From the NCBI GenBank assembly GCA_021399435.1, contig JAJTUP010000038.1, positions 620,001 to 684,000 of the forward strand: 64,000 nt of DNA, in the 5' to 3' direction. A program made the position numbers and the translations under genes. The notes beneath the pieces were generated by a model that saw only the letters and a program-made list of their open reading frames with translations, did not search any database and was not told the DNA's origin. Source of the DNA: Diaporthe sp. PMI_573. Its lineage: Eukaryota; Ascomycota; Sordariomycetes; Diaporthales; Diaporthaceae. Numbering within the stretch: position 1 is the first letter of the stretch; every line of letters starts with the position of its first letter. Positions 25,923-38,343 of this stretch are shown here, in pieces.

Positions 25923-26454
25923 CTACAGCTCAACCTTGCCGACCCCCTCCGCAACCGCCCTGGCCGTCTCCGTGGCGAGTGCCTTGGCGGTAGGCGTCGT
26001 GGCGGCAGCAACCGCGGCCCCGGCGGCCTTCTCGGCGAGGGAGCGGGCGGTCTCGCGGGCTGCCTCGACGGCCGAGTCGCCGTGGATGTAGAACCAGGCT
26101 CGGCCGACGAGGAACATGATGTGGTGCGGCAGGTAGAGGATGGTGGCGATGGCGGTCAGGGAGAAGAGGAGGAAGACGAAGGACCCTGTTTTCCGGAATT
26201 GGTCAGCGAGGGGGGGCATAGATAAAGATGGATGGTTGAATAAACAGCCCGTCATGGGAATTGGGGTGATGGAGTGAAGGGGGACGGGCAAGATGGGGAG
26301 ACTTACAGAAGATGAACTTTTCCAGCGGCGTGAAGATGTAGACGCTAAACGTCACCTCCACTTGGTAGACCTTCAGCGAGAGCCACTTCGTGAGGGACTG
26401 GAAGGGCGAGACGGAGGAGGAGGAGGAGGAGGAGGAAGATTGTGATGGAGCCAT
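25923..26454 (-). CDS. Small membrane protein resembling the small subunit of serine palmitoyltransferase
   Basis: Two exons, 26454-26307 and 26185-25923, are joined in phase (GTAAGT donor, AACAG acceptor) and give 136 residues. After a Ser-rich start (GGA repeat in the DNA) comes one compact block. It reads VYQVEVTFSVYIFTPLEKFIF, then a hydrophobic segment of about 20 residues, then YLPHHIMFLV. This matches human ssSPTa/b in order and spacing: an aromatic-Gln start, a P-x-E-(K/R)-x-x-F turn, a single membrane helix, then a (M/L)P-x-H-I-M motif. Such subunits sit in the ER membrane and stimulate or tune the first step of sphingolipid synthesis. The Ala-rich C-terminal tail of about 55 residues is extra. 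The ATG at 26454 is the first in frame. The family call is by motif and not confirmed by search. Confidence 0.68.
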
Positions 26455-27229
26455 CGTCGTCGAGTTGGTGGTCTTGCGACTCCGGGTCTGCGCGGTGGTT
26501 GTTATGGCTGTTGAGACTTGGGTGGATGGAGAAGCAGGCTTGGACCGGCGGGTCTTGTTATTTGCGTTCCAGCGGCGGCAGACAGAGGACAAGATGTCGA
26601 GGGTGCAGTCGTCGAGTGAAGAGTCCTAGTAATTACACATCGTCGGGATTGTGGTTTGCAGCGGTTCGTACGTCAGGAGTAAGAAACAGATCGACGATCG
26701 AAATGTCTACTTTTGCCAATTCTTGTCAGGCCAGTAACCAGCAGGGCAACCGGTGACGAAGTAGATAGATAGTCTAAGCAGAAAGTCTATCCCGTCCAGT
26801 CGATCGATTGCGCATGAAGAGAGTGAATCGCAAGCCTCGCATTGAAAGCAAAATGTCCCCTGGACCCGGCACATTTCCAGATTCCCAACCCAAAGGGCCG
26901 TAATCAAAGGGAACGCGAGCCGGGGTGTCCGCAGTTCGCGCCCGCCCCAGCGGGTTCCTTCCTGACTGGCCACGCTTGCTTGCCCACGCGACCCCTGTCC
27001 GCCTACTACGTCTGTCTGTACGTCCTCGCTCCTCCGGCCAGCTCCAGCTCCCAAAAGTCCCCACCGCGCCGAGCCGAGCCCAGTCGCGGAAGAAGACACA
27101 CCCACTCTCGCTCGCTGCCCTTTGGCGGCCCGTTAACCGACTGCGACACCAGCCTCGTCTGCTGCTAATGCTGCTTGCTTGCAGTACTACGATGCCGCCC
27201 AGCAGACAGGACAGTCTCCTAGCCAAGCA
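26455..27229. promoter_or_regulatory. Divergent intergenic region of the SPT-subunit-like gene and RSO55
   Basis: 775 bp lie between two divergent start codons. The sequence CTGCTAATGCTGCTTGCTTGCAG at 27161-27183 looks like an intron 3' end, so the right-hand gene may have an intron in its 5' leader. No other feature is evident. Confidence 0.4.
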
Positions 27230-27982
27230 ATGTGGTGGATGAAGGCTCTCGGCCCCGCCGGCTCCGCAGTACGCAACAGCAGCAGCCATGCCCTCCTGCG
27301 TCCGCACACAACAATAGCGGGAAGAAGCAGCAGCGTCCTTATCACCGCAGCAGCTGCTCCCTTCTCGACAACATCCCCCGACAGCAAGGCCGCGACCCGG
27401 TACCCACCGCGGCCCAAGCCACCGCCGGATCACGAGTTCACGGAGGTATACCTCAAGGGGACCGGGCCGGGCGGCCAGAAGATTGTACGTCCATAACATA
27501 TATATCCACGGATGCCGCTCGCCGGTTATCTTTTTCTTTTCTTTTTTCTTTTCTTAAAGAAATCCTAGCCAAGCCTGGCTACCCAGCTCTGACCACTCTT
27601 CCCTCGGATAAAACAGAACAAGACCAACTCAGCCGTCCAGCTCAAGCACATCCCCACCGGCATAGTGGTCAAGTGCCAGGACACGCGCTCCCGCGAGCAG
27701 AACCGCAAGCTGGCCCGCGAGCACCTCGCAGAGAAGATCGACGACCTGCTCAACGGCGACCAGAGCCGCTCCGCCGTCGTGGCCAGGCTCAAGGCGAAGA
27801 AGAAGTCCAGCGCCGCCAAGAAGAGCAGGAGGAAGCACCGCGATGCTGCCGAGGGAAGAGAGCAGGGCGAGGAAGGTGAGGACGACGGCGAGGAGGCTCT
27901 GGATTTAGAAGAGGCGGATGGGGAGCCCCTGCGTGACCACCCTCCAAAAAAGACAATTAAGATCCAGGAAATCAGGGTCTGA
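27230..27982 (+). CDS. RSO55: Mitochondrial class-I release-factor-like protein (RSO55/C12orf65 type)
   Basis: Two exons, 27230-27484 and 27617-27982, with the intron exactly after codon 85, give 206 residues. The GGQ motif that catalyses peptidyl-tRNA hydrolysis is at residues 81-83 in the context GPGGQKINKTNSAVQLKHIP. It continues into GIVVKCQDTRSREQNRKLA, the hallmark of the codon-recognition-free C12orf65/Rso55 branch. The N-terminus is Arg/Ser/Ala-rich without acidic residues, as in a mitochondrial presequence. The C-terminus is Lys/Arg-rich (KAKKKSSAAKKSRRKHR) and should bind rRNA in stalled mitoribosomes, then turns acidic. The start at 27230 is the first in-frame ATG after a likely leader-intron acceptor; the ATG at 27239 is an alternative. 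Confidence 0.9.
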
Positions 27983-28536
27983 TTGTGGTGCCTACATCTT
28001 GTATATTCCGTCATAGGGTAGTTACCACAGAAGTAACATAATACCAAAATGTAAAAGGTTTCAATATCACCAGATCGCATGTCACATGAGCAATTGGTTC
28101 CCTGCAGGTGGGTAATCTTCACTGTATTGCTCTAAAAACACCTCGACCTCTGCTCATGGCACCACGAAGGGAATATTTCATCCATATGGGGCAGGAAAAC
28201 AATAAAGGGGGTTTGATCAGCCTCGATTGTACGTCGTTGTTGTTCGCCCCTCTATGCACAACCAATTAAGAAACCAAGGGCCATCGTTTTCCGCCACCGG
28301 GACAGCCGGGGCGCCACCCAACTATCAACCATGACCAAAACTTTTCGTAAGTATGAGACGCGTGTAGCGCGCGAGCGCTTCGTGGGCTCTGCTTCGTGGC
28401 CGACCAGGTCGAGACATTCGCAGGCTCGAGATCGGCTGGTCTTCGTCGTCTTGAGTTGCTGGCGCAGGTGTTAGCCGCACGTGTAGTGGCAGATTGGCAC
28501 ACTGGCGCACCAGAGGGGGGGGGGGCAGAGCTTACC
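27983..28536. other. 3' flanks of RSO55 and actin (convergent)
   Basis: 554 bp lie between two stop codons on opposite strands. A run of about ten G lies near 28516-28525. No further feature is supported. Confidence 0.5.
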
Positions 28537-30271
<1,735 letters not shown>

Positions 30272-32876
30272 GGTGACAGATTACGTAGTAAAAAGAGTGG
30301 TAGTGTGGGAATTAGGGACTCGAGATAAAGACGAGGAAGAAAGAAGGCAAATAAGAACCGGACGATGTGATGGTCGAACGGAGCAGGATTGTTGGTGTCG
30401 AGGAGTGTTTATGTCGCTGACGACAGGAAGAGTTTGGGTGGCAGGCGGTGGTGGTTGGGTTGATAAAGGGGGAGGTCCAGGTGCGAGTGAGAGCTAGGTG
30501 GCACTTTACGTTGAGATTTGAAGTGGGAAAGAAGCCATCGCACAGGCCGGGCCAGATAAAGTGGGGGTGGCCAGGAGGAAAGGTTGATGCGACCCTGCCA
30601 GTGGCTGCTCTGCAATCAGCCAACCACTGGAACGGGGATCAAGTGGGCTCCGCCTGGAGGAGTCCTGGGAGAGGAGGGGACAGGGGTACGCAAGTAGGTA
30701 GGGGCAGGCCAACTCACCACTCACTGCTCCCAATTTGAAGCCACCTACTGTGTAATCAGGCTGTCTACGTGAGCACGGCCGGGCTGGACGGGCTGACGGG
30801 ACCGGAGATGGGACTGTCGTGCTCTTCACAGTCTGTCGAATCTTTTCGTGACTCGATCTGCAAGGGCAGTCAGGCGGCAGAGGGTGATGTGTTGTGTGTC
30901 GTCTACGGAGCACAGCGTGCATCTCCTGCATACACGCGGAGCTGTTACTACTCGCTGGCAAGGCTCTCGACGATTGTCGGTGTGGCTGGCTGTCAATCAC
31001 TCTGTGTGCCAATCCGCCAATCCTCCCTCACCTAGACACATGCCTACGCCATACATGTACTTACTGCTCATGCCTGGTCTGCGTGTCTGCGCGTATACGT
31101 ATACGAACCAACGGCAGCCAGCCGTATCCTTCGCGGAACAAAGAGGTTGGTATATGCATACAATCTATTTACTACTGATGAACGGCGGGAACTTGCTTGA
31201 TATGTCTAGCTTCCACTCTGCTCTGTTCTGCCCTGCCCTGCCCTGCCCTGCCCTGCCCTGCCACAGTATCAGCAGTTACGCCGTACACGAAAGGACCGAT
31301 GGCGATCTATCTGTGAGGCCTCAACACTTATAACGGCCTGCCACTTGTTTCGAGGGCATGGTGAAACAAGTCGCATGGTTGCGGCCTTAATCGGTGTGAA
31401 ACGGTAGAGGATATTGACCGACAAACATCATAGGATGAACACCTGCACGCAAGGGAGCGTTCTGCTACTGCTGCTGCCGCTGCAACTCAAGCTTATCGTG
31501 CATGCCCAAATCCCGTCGGCCCCGCGTGGTACGGATTCGACAGACGAGCTGTTCTGGATTCATATGTTCTCGGTCCTGCCCTCATCGTGGCGATGACGTA
31601 CGGTCCTGTTGAATAAGCTTCAGCCTATCTGTGCACCTGCGGTGTACCCAGGATCAAGGCATGACGGTTCGGTTCGGCATGAACTCGTCGTCTGATGCCG
31701 AGAGCTCTGCAAGACGGAATGCCAAGCACGAGTCGTCGTCAAGCGAGGGCGGGCTGAGTTGGAGGATGAGGTTGATTGCGCAAGCAGAGGCGACACGCCT
31801 CGCTCCTACCGATGGCGGCCGCTATAAGCGCCTCTTCAGGACATTGAAGCATACCAGCACATGGCATCTAGTTCAAAAGCTAGGGCGCATGGTTCAAGGC
31901 TGTGTTCACCAGCTAGATCGCGTGGCGGGGATGACCAGGCTTAGGTCCGAAGCTCGACTGGAACATTGCGTTGCCAGGGTCGTAATGTGCGGTCCGGGTA
32001 CGGCTGCCTGGGTACAATGGCAAGTCTCTCCATCCAGACTCGGAAATGTCGGTGCAGGGCCTATCGTTATGTTCACATGTCTATACCGACGATGCCTCGA
32101 CGTCGTTGCGATGCCATGTGTCCTGGCCCCAAAAAGGGGCTGCTGTTGGTTACTTGCTGCTTTGAGTAGGCCGATGGCGGGGCATCAATTTGGCGGGGTT
32201 CCCGAAGCTCCAGATTCGCTTCTAGAAAGAGGACCCCTGGCCGTGACCGACAACGGTTGGTGATCAACGGGTGGGCAGGGCCTGTGCAGGCCCGGCAGGA
32301 TGAGCTGGCGGCAGCTGGAGACAGGCGAGGCGGACATTCTGAGATAAAGATACAGTGTCCAGTTGTCCAGTGTTCCCGTTCTGGATGATGAACAGCAATT
32401 CCGCGGCTGGGCTTGCTTCCTGCAGATCACCATCACTGCGAGACCCGCGGTAATTATTAGACTTTTGCGTCTCCCCGTGGGAAAAGAAAACATTAGCTTG
32501 TGCATTGCATTCCCAGCTTGTCAGCCTCGCTGGTCCGTGGCACTGCTTGGCTGCTTGACAGTTAGGATGGGGACTGCGCTAGTCCAAAACGGTGCAGGAA
32601 TTTTCGAGAAGCTTCCCGAAAAAAGCAGCAGTCGAACAATTTGGGATAGCTCTGCACCACCAGGATCAAGACTTCACAAACAACAAAAATGTGCCGATCC
32701 CCATAGCAAGACGTGCCAATTTCCATCCCAATCTCTCGCAGTAATTCAACCATTCCTCGTCGGAACAAACAGCCGCGAAAGACACAATCTCGGTTCACCA
32801 CAAGACAAAGCCAAACAGCTCCGATCCAAACGAGACCAAACCAGATCAAGACAGACCCAATTTACCAACCCTCGAC
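30272..32876. promoter_or_regulatory. 2.6-kb divergent intergenic region of actin and FES1
   Basis: The region lies between the actin and FES1 start codons. It must contain both promoters and leaders and is long for this gene-dense block. A 210-codon plus-strand frame at 31631-32263 has no motif and is not annotated. A pentamer repeat lies at about 31222-31262. No confident site can be named. Confidence 0.45.
31222..31262. repeat. (CTGCC)n pentamer repeat
   Basis: Six to seven near-perfect tandem CTGCC units lie in the actin-FES1 intergenic region. Confidence 0.9.
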
Positions 32877-33632
32877 ATGGACAAGAATCTGAATGAGCTC
32901 CTGAGATGGAGCATCGAAGCACAGACCGCCGGGGATGCCAAACCGAACGGGAACCCTTCCACAACCGCAGTCACTGCCGCCGACGCGCCCGCCGCCGGGG
33001 AGGACACAACAGCAGCAACAACAGCCAGCCAGGCCCCCACCACAGCATCGCCAAATGGCCTGAACCCAGAGATCCTCGCCTCCCTGCTGGGCGGGCCCTC
33101 GGACGCAGACCTGATGCGGCAGTCCATGGCAGTGATCACCAACACCAAGGACCCGGAGGTGACGCTGGAGCACCGGCTGACGGCCTTTGACAACCTGGAG
33201 CAGCTGATCGAGTCGCTCGACAACGCCAACAACCTGGGGCCCCTGGGCCTGTGGGCACCCCTGCTGTCGACCCTGTCCGACGCCGAGGCCGAGGTCCGCC
33301 TGTACGCCGCCTGGGTCACGGGCACCGCCGTGCAGAACAACGTGACGAGCCAGGAGCGCCTGCTGGCCATGGGCGGGCTGCCGCGCCTCGTGAACCTCGC
33401 CCTGGCGCCCGCGGAGAGGGCGGACGTCCGCCGCAAGGCCGTCTACGCGCTCAGCTCTGCGACCAGGAACTACCAGCCCGCCATGGACGTCGTCACCGCC
33501 GAGCTGGAGAAGGGCGGTCACAGGGCCGCGGGCTCGGCCAAGGTCGATGCGACAAATATGGATGCTGTCGATGAGGTCATGGACGGCCTCAAGGAGCTTG
33601 TCAAGAAGGACGCCGCGAAGGCTTCCGCTTAA
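32877..33632 (+). CDS. FES1: Hsp70 nucleotide-exchange factor Fes1
   Basis: Single exon, 251 residues. The start MDKNLNELLRWSIE and the core DAEAEVRLYAAWVTGTAVQN, followed by ARM-type helices (RRKAVYALSSATRNYQP), are the Fes1/HspBP1 signatures. An Ala/Thr/Pro-rich linker at residues 20-60 makes the protein slightly longer than yeast Fes1. The armadillo fold wraps the Hsp70 ATPase lobe, releases ADP and sends misfolded cytosolic proteins to degradation. The ATG at 32877 is the first of the conserved N-terminus and follows a CA-rich leader. A long frame on the opposite strand is a GC shadow. Confidence 0.93.
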   Translation: MDKNLNELLRWSIEAQTAGDAKPNGNPSTTAVTAADAPAAGEDTTAATTASQAPTTASPNGLNPEILASLLGGPSDADLMRQSMAVITNTKDPEVTLEHRLTAFDNLEQLIESLDNANNLGPLGLWAPLLSTLSDAEAEVRLYAAWVTGTAVQNNVTSQERLLAMGGLPRLVNLALAPAERADVRRKAVYALSSATRNYQPAMDVVTAELEKGGHRAAGSAKVDATNMDAVDEVMDGLKELVKKDAAKASA

Positions 33633-33999
33633 GGATGCTGAGAGGTAAAAAAAAACGGGATAGGGAACACTGGTTAGGACGGAATTGGATCGCACGGGAA
33701 TGCACCCACGAGGCCATGCATGGACGGCGTTAGAGGCGTTGCGGCGGATCACGGCTGCGGGATCACACATAGACATGGACAAGCTGGGTCGGGGCCAGCC
33801 AAAAGGTATCCGTATCTTCGGAAAATGAGACATGCCATTTTGATGCCATCCAGATATCTCTGGCCGTTTCTTTCACTTCTATGATATGTGACATGAGGCT
33901 TTACAGGTTATGATACAGCGAAACGGTAGTTTGCAGCATGGGCCCATCTCTGTCTCGCACATGCTTCAATCCGAAGAAAAACAGTTAGGCCACAGTGCC
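33633..33999. other. 3' flanks of FES1 and uL5m (convergent)
   Basis: 367 bp lie between two stop codons on opposite strands. No feature is seen. Confidence 0.5.
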
Positions 34000-35242
34000 T
34001 CATTTGAAATCGCCGTCAAATGGTACTCCCAGAGCCTGCATAAGCAAGCGAGCCTGTCGGTTGGACTTGGCTGTGGTCTGGACGTTGACTCGGCATCCGG
34101 GAATCATCTAGACACAAACGCCAGTCAGCACACCCCGTCGACCCTAATTCTCCCCCATGTCTCAGCACACGAGGAGGAACTCACCTTCGCCGGATAGGCA
34201 TCATAGTTAGCCTGGATCTCGGGGAACAGCGCAAACTGCTCAGGCGCGAGCCCCCACGACAGGTTGCCGGACTCGTCGCCCGTGCTGCCGGGGACGCCGG
34301 GCCACTCCTTGATATTGGGGAAGACGAGGTGGACCATCTTGTCCATGAGCTCGTACGCCTGCTCCCCCCACACCGTGACCTTGGCGCCGGCCGTCTGGCC
34401 CTTGGCGACGCCGAACTGCGCGACGCCGTGCCTGACGCGCGTGATCTCGGTGCGCGCCCCGCTGACGGCCTGCAGCGCCGCCCTCGCCGCTAGCAGGTAC
34501 GTAGGCTCCTTGGTGCCCTTTGGCACGTACGTCGACAGCGTGATGGCCAGCAGCTCCGGGACCGTCTTGAAGTCGATGTCCCGCTCCACGGGCCGCAGCG
34601 CGCCCGTGGGACCGCGGGGCCCCCGAAGCGGACGGTTCTTGTGGTACGGCGACGAGTCGTCCCACGTCCGCAGCCGCTGCCCTATGGGACCCTTGGCCGT
34701 CCCGGGGGGCTTGTGCTCGTACGTCAGCGTCATCAGGTCCTGCGCGATCGTCGTCTGCCACGTCTCCTTGAGGCGGGGGAGGTAGAACGGCCCGGCTTGG
34801 AAGTCGCGCGCGATGGGGTCGGAGGACGGTGGGGATTGGACGGGGTGGAGGTCGCCGCGGCGGAATTTGGGTGGGTGGTATTGGTATCTAGAGGAGGGAA
34901 AGGGACCTCAAGTTAGCAGGTGGGCGCAAAGGGCTGTGGTAGTAGTCCCCGACGGGATATAAGGGCAGCACGGTCGTACCTATTGCTGGGAAGCTGGTAT
35001 TTCCTCTCTTCTGCTCTCTTCTTGGGGTTCTTGAACTCCTCTATTTGCTCGGGCGACGGGCCGGGGGCTAGTTGTGTGGAATCCGGGTCGAGGTCGCGGT
35101 ATGCTGCTTGTGTCTCGACCGGCGCCGCAGCTGCAGCTTCTGCTGAGTAACATCTCCGTGGACAGATAGGCCTGGCTTGCCGTGACATCTGTGAGACTCG
35201 TAATTGCCGCAGCGGGCGGACCATTTCTCTCCAGCTCGCCAT
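34000..35242 (-). CDS. MRPL7: Mitochondrial large-subunit ribosomal protein uL5m
   Basis: Three exons, 35242-34980, 34887-34185 and 34107-34000, with matching phases give 357 residues. Residues 1-35 are rich in Arg, Ser and Gln with no acidic residue except one Glu, as in a mitochondrial targeting sequence. The L5 fold is recognised by TGARTEIT-like sequence (ALQAVSGARTEITRVRHGVA), the AYELMDKMVHLVFPNIK segment, and the end MIPGCRVNVQTTAKSNRQAR…LGVPFDGDF. These match yeast Mrpl7. The last exon of 36 codons starts exactly at the conserved Met-Ile-Pro-Gly and would be missed without splicing. The protein belongs to the central protuberance of the mitochondrial large subunit. An overlapping 173-codon frame on the plus strand is a shadow. 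Confidence 0.93.
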
Positions 35243-35991
35243 CTTGTTCGGTATGTCGCGTTGCTCAGTTGGCTGGTGGAGCTATGTCAGGTCAGGCGTG
35301 TCGTTGAAGAAGCTCCAAAATTTTTGGAATAGTCGGTTGCTCCCGCACGGGCCACATGTTGAAGTGCGCGCCCCCTGCCTTTTCCAGAGTCCCTCGGTAC
35401 ATCTTTATTTAGCGTTACACTTCATGTCCTTGGCTAATACTTCGTTGCACCCGACATGCAAGAACTGCAATGCTTGGGACTGTACAAAGGCGTGAGTAAA
35501 AGGTGTCCTTCTGTAGAATTTGATTCCTTGTGCCGTTTTAACGGTGAGTGTGCTTGCGTTAAGGCAAAGAGTCAACAGTTCACGGTGCCCTTCATAAATA
35601 GAACTCAGGTAGCTCGGTACGATTAACAGCACAATAGTGGTTTCACAATGTGACCTAGCAACACTCAAATCGAAGCCGTATTCAGTATTTAGTGGCTTCG
35701 TTTTTAATTCAGCATTTAGGATGGTGAATTGGAACAAGATGTCGACCGTTAGTCTTACGTTGCAAGCTGCCTTCCCTAGGGTAAACCAGAAATGGTTCAT
35801 GAAAGTTGGTGGCCTGGGGTTACACAGCTGTAAGCGTCAGCTCACCACCGCAAAGCGATTATGTTATGCGGCTCTGCTCTTCCCCCACTCGTTTAACTCC
35901 TCTGAACTCTACTCACTTTTCTCGAGCTGCAAATTCTCGGCATAGACTGCATGCTTGCTAATCAAAAGCGCCTGTTCGACCTTAGGAAACC
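35243..35991. promoter_or_regulatory. Divergent region between uL5m and the HET-domain gene; core/accessory boundary
   Basis: 749 bp separate two divergent start codons. Base composition becomes more AT-rich from about 35400 onward. To the right, genes change from conserved housekeeping to accessory families. No specific site is identified. Confidence 0.4.
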
Positions 35992-38343
35992 ATGGCAGGT
36001 CACGACGCCCGCGAGGAAGATGGCTTGCTTCGGATGAGCGGACCACCCGCTTCGCGAGCTTACAATTCAGAAGATGATCGTGGATCCCGGGCTACCAGAA
36101 CAGATGAGAAACCGCCGGAAGCGTTCAACAGACCCAATCTCTGGCCGTATGCAAGGCACTCCAGCAAGCCTCAAGAGCCATCGCCTCCTCCTCCGATCAA
36201 TCGACGGAGATCTACTCGGGTGGACGATCAACGACGCAACCCGCCTCAGATAGTGGGGGCGCCAGGTATGGACCTGAGTACCCCAAGTCACAATCACGAT
36301 GGGGGTGGCAGAGAGACGCTCCCCGTAGGCTGGGCAGCCTCAAACCGTGTGACGCCGCAGCCCGTGAAGCCGCAGCCAGCCATAGCGGGTCCTCCTGCTA
36401 CCTCACCAGCTACTGGAGTGGAGAATGGCAGGCCTGGTGCGGTCGAAATTAAACGGAGTCGCCTATCAACACTTGTTGCTGGTTTACGTCGGTCTGTATC
36501 GGAGCAGCCATTCCGACGTCAGTCATCTTCCTTCGGGGTCCTAGGCGACAATGTCTACCGCTATACTCCGCTTGGAGCTAAGCATTTCAGGCTTGTGAGA
36601 GTTCTCGCCGCACGTAGCTCTCAGGTCAAGTGCGAAATCCTACACAGGCCTTTTGGAGACCCTCCCAGTTACATAGCCATATCATACGCCTGGGGAGATC
36701 CATCAGACACGACCAAAATCATGATCAGAGATGAGCGATCTCTAGCGTTCGTCGAGGTTCACATCTCCAAGAGCTTGTATCACGCGCTGGAGGCCCTGCG
36801 GAGAAAGAGCGAGGATGTGCTGGTCTGGGCAGACGCTTTATCAATCGACCAACAAAATCGGGATGAGAAGAGTGAGCAGCTTTTGTTAATGACCGATATC
36901 TATAAGAATGCCCAGTATGTTGCTGTCTGGCTTGGTCCTGACGGGGATGACTGTGACATCGCTACCGCACTCCTGAAAGATGTGGCCACTGCGGCCCGGA
37001 CTGGTGCCTATCCCGTCCAGGTCAAGAGCATGTTCTCCTCCATAGCGCAAGGCCAGAGCCTCCCTGCTCTGGCTGCTCTATTTGAACGAGAATACTGGAA
37101 TCGACTGTGGATTGTTCAAGAAATATTCAATGCAGCTTCCATCTATGTCTACTGCGGGTCTACGGAACCACTACCTTGGGACGACTATCAGACAGCGTCA
37201 CGCGTTTTTTGGCGATACAAGAAGGATCTGGAGGATCTTCTCCCAAGAAATCACAATGTGGTATCTCACAAGCAGTACTCCTACTCCCAGATACTGGCCT
37301 ACTCGGGCCCAGGGGGCCTGCCAGAACTTGATTCATTGATTGGCTTGGGAGATGAGGCGCTTCTAGAGGTTCTGCGCATGTGCAGGAGGAAGTTGTCCTC
37401 TGACCCTAAGGACAAGGTCTTCGGCGTACTCGGTGTGCTGGGTAAAGAAGTCCGTGAGGAGTTCACGGTCGATTATGGAAAATCTGTCAAGGACGTGTAT
37501 ACCGACGTCGTCGACTTCCTCCTAACAACGACAGACCGTCTAGATGTCATCTGCGAGGCTGTCCACTTCCCTGTCCACACGTCTTCAGCCAACCTGCCGA
37601 CCTGGGTACCGGACTGGTCTCATATACCAGCCACAAGCGCTATTGCATTATTGCCAGGCTCAGGATTTGCAGCATCTAGAGATGCGAAGGCGGATTATAG
37701 GTTTCTGGGTGAACGCCGAAGCCAGCTCGTGATCTCCGCTATCCCACTGGGATCGATATCTAGGCACGGCATCCCTGTGGGAACTCTCTGCACACTACAG
37801 GACTATCTCATGGCTTTCTTGAACTGGAGAGCCCTGTTCCTCAACGACTTGGGTCGCACTCCCACAGTCCAAGAAAAGTTCTGCGAAACGATCTGTTGTC
37901 GGCAGATCCCACCAGAGTGGAAGGAAAAGGGCAGGCGAGCATGGATGGAGGCGTGTCTCCACGTTTTCGCGTCTCTGCTACAGGAGCGTCTGCCCTGCCT
38001 GGCTATCGATAGTGAGCTGGCATCCTACGCGAATGTGGATGTAGGCTTGAAACCGGAAGCAAATCGGCGGTTCCTTCAATACCACTTTGGATCGCGCATG
38101 ATGGGACGGTGCTTCTGTTTGACAAATGAGGGACGTATGGGCCTCGGGACTGGCTTCATGGCCCCCAACGACGAGGTGGTGGTCCCGCTGGGGTGCTCGA
38201 CACCTGTACTGCTCCGACCAGAGGGCAATCGTGGAGAGTATCGATTTATTGGGGATGTTTACATTGATGGTTACATGCACGGAGAGGCTATGGATGATCT
38301 TGATTCCAACAAGAGACGGCTCAAACGTTATGTTATACATTAA
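35992..38343 (+). CDS. HET-domain (heterokaryon incompatibility) protein
   Basis: Single exon, 783 residues, apparently intact. The N-terminal 190 residues are Pro/Ser/Arg-rich and look disordered. The HET domain follows at about residues 200-370. It has the diagnostic blocks YIAISYAWGDP (about 227-237), VWADALSIDQQNRDEKSEQL and YVAVWLGPDGDD, then LWIVQEIF. The remaining roughly 400 residues, with KVFGVLGVLG and a LPTWVPDWS segment, match the usual C-terminal half of fungal HET proteins of this length. HET domains are TIR-like and in several fungi trigger programmed cell death on encounter with a non-self partner. Whether this gene acts in incompatibility is unknown. It is the first accessory gene after the housekeeping block. 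Confidence 0.92.
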   Translation: MAGHDAREEDGLLRMSGPPASRAYNSEDDRGSRATRTDEKPPEAFNRPNLWPYARHSSKPQEPSPPPPINRRRSTRVDDQRRNPPQIVGAPGMDLSTPSHNHDGGGRETLPVGWAASNRVTPQPVKPQPAIAGPPATSPATGVENGRPGAVEIKRSRLSTLVAGLRRSVSEQPFRRQSSSFGVLGDNVYRYTPLGAKHFRLVRVLAARSSQVKCEILHRPFGDPPSYIAISYAWGDPSDTTKIMIRDERSLAFVEVHISKSLYHALEALRRKSEDVLVWADALSIDQQNRDEKSEQLLLMTDIYKNAQYVAVWLGPDGDDCDIATALLKDVATAARTGAYPVQVKSMFSSIAQGQSLPALAALFEREYWNRLWIVQEIFNAASIYVYCGSTEPLPWDDYQTASRVFWRYKKDLEDLLPRNHNVVSHKQYSYSQILAYSGPGGLPELDSLIGLGDEALLEVLRMCRRKLSSDPKDKVFGVLGVLGKEVREEFTVDYGKSVKDVYTDVVDFLLTTTDRLDVICEAVHFPVHTSSANLPTWVPDWSHIPATSAIALLPGSGFAASRDAKADYRFLGERRSQLVISAIPLGSISRHGIPVGTLCTLQDYLMAFLNWRALFLNDLGRTPTVQEKFCETICCRQIPPEWKEKGRRAWMEACLHVFASLLQERLPCLAIDSELASYANVDVGLKPEANRRFLQYHFGSRMMGRCFCLTNEGRMGLGTGFMAPNDEVVVPLGCSTPVLLRPEGNRGEYRFIGDVYIDGYMHGEAMDDLDSNKRRLKRYVIH

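Noticed and set aside
31631..32263. 210-codon plus-strand frame in the actin-FES1 intergenic region
   Set aside because: Possible but unsupported: no motif, no splice context, and competing frames on the minus strand.
32862..33833. 323-codon minus-strand frame
   Set aside because: Antisense shadow of FES1.
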